A stretch of DNA of 25,037 nucleotides from contig JAYMSP010002301.1 in assembly GCA_036897095.1 (NCBI GenBank), positions 1 through 25,037 of the forward strand, read 5' to 3'. Position 1 is the stretch's first letter. The number at the start of each line of letters is the position of its first letter. The notes beneath the pieces are model-generated. The model had not been told where the DNA came from, made no database searches, and saw only the letters and a program-made list of their open reading frames with translations. The position numbers and the translations under genes were made by a program. The DNA is from Plantago elongata (taxonomy: Eukaryota > Streptophyta > Magnoliopsida > Lamiales > Plantaginaceae). Shown here one piece after another: positions 1 through 9,477 of the stretch.

Positions 1-772
1 TTGTGGTGGGTGGGGGGGGGGTGGGTAGATGCATCCATGGAATTGGAATTTGGAAGATGATGATAATGATGATGTGGGCACTTCCACAGTCAGAAGACTA
101 TTTTTTCTTTTTTAGTTTCCTTTCAAAGAAAAGTTACGTAAACGGAAATTTACTAAATTGAACTAAACTTAACTGAATTAAAGTATAAATTATAAATGAG
201 TCAAGCTGAAGTGATGTGATTTTGAGTTGAAGAGAACACAACCTTGATTAACTTATTAATCAAAGAAGAAGTGAATATTTAGCCCGTGCGATTGTATTAT
301 TGAAACACACATGTATCGCGAATATGATACTTCACATTTTGGACCGGACAATCCTCTAATCCATAGTGATTATGAGAATACATACCAGAGTGTTTCATAT
401 TGTACGTTGTCGGCCGGTGAGAGTAGGATAGAGTGTTAGGTGGACACACAAATTCAATTATAAGAGGCGTTTGATTTGCTTTTATTACGTCCATCCCAGA
501 TGTCGACCAAATATGTTTTGCTGATACGGAGTGATGGACAATTGGGCTTGCAACAATTTGTTTTGTTCGTATAAAATCAGAAATGTAATGGCGCAGTAAA
601 TAGATCAGAGAGAGAAAACAAAGTAAAACTTGATGCTTTTCCACTTAAGAACGACAATACACAACAAAACAGGGACAAAGCATTGCAAGATTGAACATCA
701 ACAACAAATCCAAGCAACGTTTTTCAAAGTCTCCTTCCTTCCATTTTCTTTATTCTCACAAGTACTCTCCAC
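1..772. other. 3' flank of the UBA-domain gene, no supported gene
   Basis: This stretch lies downstream of the UBA-domain gene, which reads leftward and stops at 773. The first bases hold a G-rich run (about 5-26: GGTGGG, then ten Gs, then TGGG). An AATAAA hexamer on the minus strand (753-748), about 20 bases past the stop codon, could serve in polyadenylation. A 115-codon open frame on the minus strand (644-297) begins with a hydrophobic stretch but matches no family I recognise, so I treat it as 3' UTR or spacer. Confidence 0.5.
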
Positions 773-2626
773 TCACAGGGAAGGGGAAGTAACATACATT
801 CTGGGCAAACTGAAAAGATCCTTCTCCTCAAAAGGAGAAGTCCATTCTCTCGTTCCGCCTTCAGAAGAAGCTAACCCATCCTGCAATCCGGGCATGGAAG
901 CAACATTACCCTTGGGTAACCCAGACTTCCCGCCCAGCCCATAAGCAAACGAATCGTAAGGACGTCCATTGTTATGCATGGAGTAATTTGTGGAATTCCA
1001 AGACAAACCCGACTTTGATGACAACGATGCCAGATCCAAGCTCCAGTCTATGTTTGTGTAGTCCAACTGAGCCGTTGAATTGCCCATGCTCCAGTCAACA
1101 GATGATGAAGAACCAGATGCGCCACCTGGGCCCATCCCAGAAAAGAGCCCAAGAGATGCAGCAGCCAGTGGCGGTGATGATCCTCCCCGGCTCCATAACC
1201 CATTACCCCCTGTTGCATTATTGCTAGAAGCAAATTGCTGCGACTGATAAAGTTGGTGGTACATTGCATTCGAACTCACCTCAGCAGGACTATAGCTTCT
1301 AGAAGCAATAACAGGCGGCACGAATCCACTGGACTTCAATGCTTCACCACCGTTAGGATACCAACCCGTACCAGGTGGGGAGGAACTAATATTAGAGCCA
1401 GGAACCTGTTTTATGTTTATTGATTGAGGACGCTGCATTAGTATTACTGGTTCTCTCACTGATCCTAGTTGCAAATTCTTCAACTCGTTTGTGACTGGAT
1501 TGAAACGGGCTTCAGGCTTGGTTGGGGGTGCAGAAGAAGCCTGCACAGGGGATATTGATGAATACGAAACAGAAGGATTAGCTCTAACTTGCTGTGGTTT
1601 GGCTAGGTCCAATTTAGGTGGTACTTTCTTCAAAGCCTGCAAACTTTTGGTCCCAGTATCTACCAAAGACCCTACATTTGTTACTGGAGCTCTGGTATAA
1701 TTGAAATCTCTGTCATCCCTTCTTTGTTGCACAGAAATAGATGGGGCAGGTTTCGGCTGTACTCTCATAGCATTCTGATTAAGAGCATTTACTGATAACT
1801 TATGGGGATCAAAATTTTCTTCTGGCTTGGGAGGAGTTGCAGGTTGCTCCTGCTTCTGTTCCTTCAATGCTTGTTCAGCCTTATCAAGATCACCCTCACA
1901 AGAAACAACTACTCTTTCGACCTCCTGCTTGGATGCCTTATATCTTATTTCCATGTCAGCAATGCGAGCAAGTTCTTCTGATATATCAATCTTCAGATTA
2001 CCCCCACTATCAAGATTGTGTTCCATTGGCTTGTCTTCTTCGACTCCTTCGAAAAGCCATGCTACTGATTGCTCTACTCTACCTTCGTTATTAATAAGTG
2101 CCATTGTTGCCCTCTCTTGAGAGAAACCCATAGCCACAAGTTGCTGTGCAAGTGATTCTAACTTCCTTGACATGAGATACCCACTGCAGCGCTCATGTAA
2201 TTCCTGGGCTCGCCTTTCCTTTTGTCTTTGATGTTTTCTCTCATTTTTCTGGCGTATTTTTTCTCTTTTGTCACCATCAGCTCCAGGTATCGAGTCGTGG
2301 CGGGGTACGGACTGAGATGTCTTATCTTTGTGGTCTTCTGATTCACCAGACCAACTGCCATTATTGGAAACAGAATCATACTCGATGCCAGTCCCATTCA
2401 GATCATCTGTATCGTCTATGTTCCTAAAACGACCATTCACGGGAGCTGGATTGGCAGTAGGAAGCGGTCCTGTCTCAAATGTATGAAACGTGCCCAGAAG
2501 AGGATTGTATCCGCTAGCTGGGATGCCACCACTGGTATTAACAAGAACTGAAGGCTTTGAAGAAGCCTTGGCGGTCTCCTTGCTGACCTTCTTGTCTTTC
2601 AACTTGGATCTGGATGCTGGAGACAT
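773..2626 (-). CDS. UBA-domain protein, plant-specific, Gly/Ser-rich C-terminus
   Basis: An uninterrupted 617-residue coding region starts at ATG 2626 and stops with TGA at 775-773. A UBA domain lies at about residues 155-195, with the MGF loop at 166-168 (VAMGFS) and the typical ending VAWLFEG. This fold usually binds ubiquitin. A second UBA/CUE-like helical segment follows at about 218-260 (RIADMEIRY through AEQALKEQKQ). A very basic, charged helix at about 119-145 precedes the first UBA. The rest is low-complexity, rich in Ser, Pro, Gly and Asn, and ends in a Trp/Phe-rich tail (REWTSPFEEKDLFSLPR) that I believe is conserved in plant homologues. The start is supported by a splice acceptor 18 bases upstream of the ATG, so the single coding exon sits behind a leader intron. 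The family is confident from the domain; its substrate and biological role are not established, and a link to ubiquitin signalling is inference. Confidence 0.93.
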   Translation of the reverse strand: MSPASRSKLKDKKVSKETAKASSKPSVLVNTSGGIPASGYNPLLGTFHTFETGPLPTANPAPVNGRFRNIDDTDDLNGTGIEYDSVSNNGSWSGESEDHKDKTSQSVPRHDSIPGADGDKREKIRQKNERKHQRQKERRAQELHERCSGYLMSRKLESLAQQLVAMGFSQERATMALINNEGRVEQSVAWLFEGVEEDKPMEHNLDSGGNLKIDISEELARIADMEIRYKASKQEVERVVVSCEGDLDKAEQALKEQKQEQPATPPKPEENFDPHKLSVNALNQNAMRVQPKPAPSISVQQRRDDRDFNYTRAPVTNVGSLVDTGTKSLQALKKVPPKLDLAKPQQVRANPSVSYSSISPVQASSAPPTKPEARFNPVTNELKNLQLGSVREPVILMQRPQSINIKQVPGSNISSSPPGTGWYPNGGEALKSSGFVPPVIASRSYSPAEVSSNAMYHQLYQSQQFASSNNATGGNGLWSRGGSSPPLAAASLGLFSGMGPGGASGSSSSVDWSMGNSTAQLDYTNIDWSLDLASLSSKSGLSWNSTNYSMHNNGRPYDSFAYGLGGKSGLPKGNVASMPGLQDGLASSEGGTREWTSPFEEKDLFSLPRMYVTSPSL

Positions 2627-4300
2627 GTCTCAAGTTATAATGTTCTGCAAAACACAAGTACATGCTCCCATTAGGATCATCACGTGTAAGTTCAACCTAA
2701 CTAAAAAGTGCACCTATCGGTTTTGACACTGCAATTTCCTATCAAACACAGTATGAGGCAATCATCATTCAAATTTCATGTATATTGGCCATAAGGACAA
2801 TAGAAATGGAATAAAGAAAAGATCGGTACGTGTGATACTCCCAAGCAAAGATTTACAAAATCCCTTGCATCCAATATTTTTTTTATTTCCACATTCAATC
2901 TGTCATCCTTCAATCAGGATAAACAGAAAGCCTTTTAGCAATAATAGTTCTATGTGTCCTTAACAGGAGGACAACAAAAAATAATTGCAAGCCAATAACT
3001 CAGGAGGTTGGGAGAACAAAATAAGAGTTAGCAAATAGGGAGAGTAAATTTTCCATCAACAGTTTCAAAGACAAAACAAACAAAACATCCAAGGTGATTC
3101 TGGAGTATGAACCTGACGACTACAGGATTAAAAGAATATCATCTTGAGCAATAACATTCATGTTAGATTATTAACAACAAGCTTGGCAATACACTATCAT
3201 TAATTTCATCTACAATTACTTCTGCACATCCCTTTTCATCTTCAACAGTTGTTATGATTCGAGAGGCACAAATTCCAGTCAAAACACAATCAAGGATGAT
3301 TCTGGAACCAGTATAAGGAGACATCCATTAACTTAAAATTACCAAAACACCTGCATTATAACTTCCATTCTGGATTTACTTCTTCGGATCCCTTCTCATC
3401 TTTAAAATTTATCACACGTTATGACAATGTGAATCCTTACATGTATCACACTCCATTCCACGTCTCGAGTTATGAATTGATCTCATCCTATTTTAATTTC
3501 ACAAACATATAAGACAACACGCATCCTATAATAAGTCAAAGCCAAGTTCCATTCCCCAGCAAAAGATAATAGCATTTAAGAGATCATGCGGTCATGCGGA
3601 ACACTAACGTCTCTCATTTCAAAGTATACCATTCCTACGGTTGTGAATCATATAAAATATTAATCTAATAGTTAACCTCAGGATACATATTCACCCTCAT
3701 ATACAGTACACAAATGTTCAGCTGTGAAAACGAATAAATAAAATATATCCTCACTGTACAAACAAACAATAGCTATTTAAGGTTCCTCAGGCATCAAACA
3801 CAGATTCCAAAATCAACGAAATGCACATAAAAAATCACACACACACACACACAAACGAATCTCAGGCATGCAGGAACATTCCTCCCACCGAATCAACATC
3901 AACAGCCACATCCAAACACGAAAAAACGCTAAACAAACACACAGATCAGTCGATTAAAATTCTCCACACAAAAATGCGATTAACAGATCAGAAAACAGAA
4001 ATTGATAAAACAAACAACCTCCGACACCCTGCCACCGCACCTCAAATGCTAAAATCGAAACGTATAACACTGAATTGAAACTCTCCGCAGCAAAATTGAT
4101 AACAATAAACGCGCAAATTCTCCTAACCCTAACAGGCAACCAGCACCGTAAAAAATCGATCAGAAATGAAAAGACGAGGAGAATCGCGAGGAGACTTACC
4201 GGTAGCAGATCGATCGAGAGGGGAATTGAAGAGAGGTGTCGGAATTGGGATGTGACTTGATTTGGTTTGCAGGGCGATAGCGAGAGAGGAATGTAGAAAG
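2627..4300 (-). other. 5' UTR with a 1.55-kb leader intron of the UBA-domain gene
   Basis: On the minus strand a donor CTACCG|GTAAGT (intron base 1 at 4199) pairs with an acceptor TTTTGCAG at 2648-2645, giving a leader intron of 1555 bp. The downstream leader piece is 2644-2627. The upstream leader exon runs from 4200 to an unproven cap site near 4300. The intron holds a (CA)9 microsatellite and no supported gene; the open frames inside it are short and featureless. Long leader introns often raise expression in plants, but that role here is inference. Confidence 0.7.
3836..3853. repeat. (CA)9 microsatellite in the leader intron
   Basis: Nine perfect CA dinucleotides lie inside the leader intron of the UBA-domain gene. 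It is a likely length-polymorphic marker. Confidence 0.95.
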
Positions 4301-4328
4301 AGAAATAAGGTGGGTGACGAGATGGTGG

Positions 4329-4346
4329 ATATAAAGAGAGAGAGAA
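4329..4346 (-). promoter_or_regulatory. Possible TATA-like element and pyrimidine patch of the UBA-domain gene
   Basis: The minus strand reads CTCTCTCTCTC followed by TTTATAT (4335-4329), about 130 bases upstream of the leader-intron donor. The layout fits a plant core promoter, with a cap site near 4300. No transcript evidence is available and the TATA match is imperfect. Confidence 0.3.
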
Positions 4347-4350
4347 AAAG

Positions 4351-6419
4351 ATGGGTAATGCGAGGCTCAAATGTGAAACTGAATCGGCGGTACGGTACTC
4401 TATTGTTATTTTTAACTTTGCTTCTCCTATTTCCTCTCCGGTCCTTTTTAACTTACTTTTTTTGAAACAAAAGTGTAATTCTTTTTAATGAAATATGAAA
4501 AAGTAGATTCTTTGTAATGTGGTGAGAATAAAAAATTTCGAGTTAATCCAATTAAACAGCGAACACCCACGAGTTATAAATAGTAACGAGTATTACTGAA
4601 TTAATGTATAAAATATATAATAGTAACCACGTGTAAATCTCACACATTCTATTATAATTTGTGTCAGTGATTACAAATCTAACATGAAAAATTATAATCC
4701 ACATAAGAGAAAATTCAACGTATTTTTTTTATTGGTAACAACAATAACGACGACAAGAAAGACAATAATAATACCGAGTTATTAACTTCTTTATAAATTC
4801 TTTGTTATTAACTTCTTCAGAATAAATTCACTGAGTTATTCATGTTTCAACCAGTTTTATGCTTGATAAATTAGTTTTATATATGTTTTATGACTTTGCC
4901 TTTTATGACTCGCCTCGAAGCTTTAATACTAATTTTTCTTTTAACATTTGGCTTGATATAATTCACGATTTTACTTGGCAGATCGGTTTATATTCCTTGA
5001 AATCAAGAAAGTAGAAATATTATTATTATTATATGTATAAATTGTAACGATTATAATTATCTGATGATTATAATGTTCATCGAATACATTTATTACTCAA
5101 CCAATAAGGTCAAGCAAGTTAGTACCGATCAAATTACAATTCATATATCATATAGTTAATGAATTATTATCGCTTATCATTAATTTAAAGTGCGATGATA
5201 TAAAATTTCATCTTAAATTAAATTTTATCTGTTCAAAATCTATACTGAACCTACACTTCAATCACTTACAACTAGTTTATTCGGGATACTTTTAACACCT
5301 CCCAATTTCATCTCTCCATCAATCGGGCAGTCTATGATCACTTAACACAAGCAATTATGGAATTTTCAATCAAGAAGTCTTGAGCATTACTACGCCGACA
5401 ATCATGCATTTGCCAGATGCCAGACTTTCACCTGGCAGTACGTCAACGGATTCCTATCAAAGTGAACTAGAGTCGTCAATCCAATACATGAGAATCGATC
5501 ATGGACTATAATACATGTACAAGTGCAATACTTGATACTTGATAGAGTTAATATTGAAGTACTAGAAAACGAAAAGGATAGAGCTATAATCTTATAGCAC
5601 GGTTTGCCTATTTCAACCATCAATCATATAATATATATATCCACATCATAAGCTCAAAAAATCCCATATATAAACATATACATTACTAGCTAATTAAACA
5701 CAAATAATTGAGATAATTTTAAAAGTGTGAGGTTGAACACATAATTTAATAGAACAAATAAGGCGAAGTTATATTCATTTAAAAACTAATTAATTTCAAA
5801 CCCATTTTATATTCATTTAGTTCACTTTTACTTTGTTTATTTGTATACTATAGTTCAATTCAATTTTATTATATTTTAATTTTTTATTTAAGTTATGAAA
5901 AATTGAGATTGCAACGAGCAAAATATTGATGGTTGAGATTTGGATATTGTGATTTGTGATGTTTTTCTTGTAATTAGTACTAATTACTATCATACATGCA
6001 ATGTGGTACCGATATTTACATCAAGATATATTTGTAATTAAACTCGATTTATAGCTAGTCTCAAATATGTTATTAATTAAGGTTGATTTATACGTAAATA
6101 AAATAATTAAATAAATATAAAAATGACGAGTAACTTACGGTTCAACATGAATGTTATATTAGCTTAGTAGATTTAGGAGAACACAATAAGTTCAGTAATT
6201 ATCACATTACACACATAGTAGGATATAAATTATATGTTGAAGATGTCACATTATTCGAATGTACAAATAACTAATTGTACCAGGATATGTGCATGAACAT
6301 ATACTATATTTCAGTAACATGCATGTTGTTCACCGGTACTTCCAAGTCTGGCATGAGATATAGAAATTTTATTGATATCACACAGACAATTAACCAATAC
6401 TATAAGTCTATAAGAACAT
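4351..6419. other. AT-rich spacer, no gene seen
   Basis: This is about 2 kb between the UBA-gene promoter and the 3' end of the cystatin gene. It is very AT-rich, with short ATT runs near 5020-5031 and many stop codons in all frames. The longest open frame (5623-5402, minus) is 73 codons with no recognisable motif. The part nearest 6419 should include the cystatin 3' UTR. Confidence 0.6.
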
Positions 6420-7034
6420 TTAAGCATCACCAACAAGCTTGAACTCCTGAACCTCCTTGAAGTTCATCCATGGCTTCACCCAAACCTTGGCTTCGTATAC
6501 CTTGTTCTTGCCCCCATCGACCACCTCCATCGCTATATAGTATATCGTTCCAGCCACTAGCTGCGTCTTCACGCCCCTCACCTTCTTGAATGTCAGTAGC
6601 GCGTTCTGGAAATAAATCAAATAATTCAAAAATCATCAAATAAGTAATTAGATTTAGATTATGACAAGACATTACCTCAAATTAAGTAATTCATAATTAA
6701 TCCTGATCACTTCACCACTTAAACAAATGACGTTTAGTTTAATTAAGTAATGGCAAGGAGTGCATATTGCTATTTGCTACCGATAATGTGACAAACATAA
6801 TGATATGTGCATGTTTTGCTAATAGTTGAACATTAATATATATCAAAGACAATTTGTAACATTTTTTCGCTTTGACATTATCACTAGCCAAATATCAAAT
6901 ACATACACACATAATTAAGATCTTCTTACCGTCTTGGTGTCATAATCGCTTAAGGCAAAGCGAGCAAGATTTTCGACCTCAGCACTGTCTTGCGATCCTT
7001 CAGTAGTCCCACCCAGTCCTCCTAGGGTTGCCAT
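6420..7034 (-). CDS. Phytocystatin (cysteine proteinase inhibitor), cytosolic type
   Basis: Two exons, 7034-6930 and 6605-6420, join in phase 0 across a 324-bp GT-AG intron (6929-6606) to encode 96 residues. All cystatin contact sites are visible. They are N-terminal glycines (GG at 5-6 and 8-9), the plant signature LARFAL at 23-28, the first hairpin loop QLVAG at 50-54 (a conservative variant of QVVAG), and the Pro-Trp pair of the second loop at 80-81. These insert into the active cleft of papain-like proteases. There is no signal peptide and no C-terminal legumain-inhibiting extension, so a small cytosolic inhibitor is expected. Phytocystatins typically restrain endogenous proteases in seeds and senescence and act against insect or pathogen proteases. 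The intron just after the LARFAL region is the usual position. The start is fixed by frame, by the lack of an upstream alternative, and by the TATA box 83 bp upstream. Confidence 0.97.
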
Positions 7035-7116
7035 TTTTCACAATGATAGATTTATAAAAGTAGTTGATAAATAGAGTGATTGGAATTTGTTGTTGAGTTG
7101 CGAGAAGGGTAAGTGG

Positions 7117-7128
7117 TATTTATATATA
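7117..7128 (-). promoter_or_regulatory. TATA box of the cystatin gene
   Basis: The minus strand reads TATATATAAATA, 83-94 bases upstream of the cystatin ATG. That spacing would give a 5' leader of roughly 50-60 bases. Confidence 0.8.
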
Positions 7129-7307
7129 TTGGAGAAGTGGAGAACGAAATAAAGTATTACGAATTAAGTTAGCCAAACGTGGTGGTTAAGTCAAATGCAG
7201 TATGCATGGGGGCATTGTTTGTGACTTTGTGAAGAAGGAACAATTAGCGCCACTAATTTTGTCGAGAACATGGTTTTGTGAATTGAGAAAATAAAGCATG
7301 AGGGAAT

Positions 7308-7707
7308 GGAGGACCACCTCCACTGGTAATTACACGACGTCGTTTTTGCTGCAAACGCGTCGTCGTCACATTGTGAATATCACGTCATTTTTTTTAATTT
7401 AAAATTTAAAATTTTAAATTTAAATTCAAAATTCAAATTCAAATTCAAAATTTGAAAAAAATACCAATTTGATCCCATTTTTATATTCTGAAAAAACTTA
7501 GCCGTTGGTGAATTTTTTATTTTATATTTTTTGAGATATTATTAGTTGAAAACAGATAAAAATCAATTTTCAAAAAAAAAGTTAAAAAAATATATAGAAA
7601 GACACATGGCAGCAACCGATTGGCTGCTGCCACACGATGATGTGGCACGCCCAACGCCGCATTAATCCACGCCGCGCGGCATACCTGCCCCGTTGGGGCT
7701 GGTCTTA
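7308..7707. mobile_element. Probable MITE (non-autonomous DNA transposon) upstream of the cystatin gene
   Basis: The two edges form an imperfect inverted repeat: GGACCACCTCCACTGG on the left against the reverse complement of the right edge, GACCAGCCCCAACGG, with about 12 of 18 positions matching. The interior is unlike the surrounding DNA. It holds a perfect palindrome ACGACGTCGT (7334-7343), a self-complementary AT tract (about 7391-7455), and nested GC-rich hairpins. One pairs TGGCAGCA (7607-7614) with TGCTGCCA (7625-7632); the other pairs TGCCACA (7628-7634) with TGTGGCA (7641-7647). No target-site duplication was recognised, so the exact ends and superfamily are uncertain. Confidence 0.45.
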
Positions 7708-9017
7708 AATTTTAGATTGAAGTAATCTATCAATAGTTTTTCATGATAACAAAAATATATTCCAATTGTACCGCGAATTCATTAAAAATACAAGAACACA
7801 CCATTGTGCATGCATACAACTATGCAAGAACGGTTTTAATATGTAAAGTTTTTAAAATATCCGTAAAGATAATCAGCTCTATAGTATATATGCTGATAAA
7901 CATATTGTGATCCATAATAATTAGTAGACTCATTATTGTTCTCAAATTCAAGGACGGAGATTTAGCACATTACTTTTGAAGCTCAGGACGAGTTAAGTGT
8001 AATATAGAGTTTTGCACAAACTTTGGTCAAGGTAGATATCAAATTAAAAGTTATAATCCTGTGCTGAAGGGTGGGTGGAGTGGAGGAAGAATAAAAAGGA
8101 AAAGGTGAAAATAGGAAAATTGAAAGAAAATAAATATGATGAAAATTGAAAAGTTATAAAGGGTGAAGATATAAAGGGTATAATGGGTTTATATCGATAT
8201 GAAAATTGAAAACTCATGATGGTTGACTGTATGCAATTTAATAAGAGCAGTTGTATAATGAGTCTCATTGTTATATTTAGGATAAAATAACGAATTGTAA
8301 TCTAATAACACTTTTTGTAGGGATCTCAAAATATTTTTTAGGTATAAATATAAGGTAAAATTACTTAAAATAGACATAAAATACCAAACCTCAGGCATCT
8401 TATATTATGCATATCCCACAACCAAATTTAGTACTGCGAGAATTCTTGCTCAAATTTGAGCAGGTGTAAAGTCTACAGTTAGTGTTTAAAGTCCCGTTTG
8501 TTATACCGGTTACTTTTCAACTCAAATTGAATATTTTATATAAAAAATTCAATTTCATTTGAAAAAGTCCACTCAATTTCTATACAAATCAGTCTCTTAA
8601 GTGTTTATTGTGGTCCCACCATTAATGATATTATCTAAATTTGTCTAAACAAGATGTCCGTTCTATGGAATCCTAAATTTAGCAAAGGGAAGAAGTTAGG
8701 TGAGATTTAATAGGAAAATTTATATGTTTCCTACAAAAAGTGCTTAGAGATATTAGAACTTAAGGAATTTTATTTAAATGATGGCCCATAAAATAATTTA
8801 GGACTCCCCAATATATTGTTAAATTTAAACCCTCCTCAAATCAATTTAAAGGAGAATTATTAGGGCCACTAGTTTGTTTCATACTTTTGTAATATAAGTA
8901 GTTTACCTGAGGTTTTACAAAAAATACATGATGAACTATAATTAGGATAGTACATCATCATTTAGGTGTGATATTTAGATAAAATTATAAACATCCTACA
9001 ACTTATGCTCTAAATAC

Positions 9018-9180
9018 TACTTCCGTTCGAATTTTATTTTTTCACGGGTCCGAACACAAGATTTAATAGAAATTTAAATGAAATAGGGTTAAAGTTGGAG
9101 ATATAGTGATAAAGTATGAAATGAAATACTATATAAAGTATGAGAAATATTTTAATTTAAAGGATGACAAAATGAAGTTG
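9018..9180. mobile_element. Decayed Stowaway-like MITE remnant
   Basis: The left edge reads TACTACTTCCGTTCGAATTT, resembling the TACTCCCTCCGTCCCA end common to Stowaway (Tc1/mariner-type) MITEs of dicots. A CACGGGT motif follows and then an AT-rich interior. The matching right end is not recognisable, so this is either truncated or a chance resemblance. Confidence 0.35.
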
Positions 9181-9426
9181 TGATAACCCAAATTGAAAAT
9201 AATTATCTGTATTTTAGGTTGTATCATCTGTACTAGAATATAATTAGTTGGATAGTGGGGTACCAGTGTGCAGTTATAATTTTTAGATAATGACTTAATG
9301 TGGAACCAATCTGTAATATAACTTTTGTAAGGGATGGCTGACTGTAATTCTCCCCATACTATTCACGATTTCATTTCCCTCAATTTTCCCCTTTTTTTTT
9401 GCTCGATACGTTTTTCACTCCAATGC

Positions 9427-9433
9427 AAACCCT
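9427..9433 (+). promoter_or_regulatory. Telo-box core AAACCCT upstream of DGS1
   Basis: AAACCCT lies 45-51 bases before the DGS1 start codon. Telo-box cores near start sites are common in plant housekeeping genes. Function here is inferred from position only. Confidence 0.3.
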
Positions 9434-9477
9434 GTGAGGTCGTATGAGTTGAACTGAGAAATTCCAAGCGAACAACA

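Larger units (their letters stand above)
7708..9477. other. AT-rich spacer between the cystatin MITE and DGS1, including the DGS1 promoter
   Basis: No gene was found. Near-repeats of ATGAAAATTGAAAA occur around 8139-8153 and 8201-8211. A decayed transposon-like stretch lies at about 9018-9180. The final 150 bases, with a T10-rich tract near 9391-9400 and a telo-box core, should contain the DGS1 core promoter and 5' leader; no clear TATA box is seen. Confidence 0.5.

Noticed and set aside
297..644. 115-codon open frame on the minus strand with a hydrophobic N-terminus
   Set aside because: It has no recognisable domain, lies directly downstream of the UBA gene stop on the same strand, and has composition typical of translated noncoding DNA.
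630..2120. Several open frames on both strands overlapping the UBA coding region
   Set aside because: They are other-frame shadows of the 617-residue protein, which has a real domain.
3954..4370. 138-codon minus-strand frame rich in Ser, Leu and Phe
   Set aside because: It crosses the leader-intron donor and the CT-rich leader; its composition reflects pyrimidine-rich DNA, not a protein family.
5402..5623. 73-codon minus-strand frame in the spacer
   Set aside because: There is no motif, no supported promoter and no homologue I recognise.
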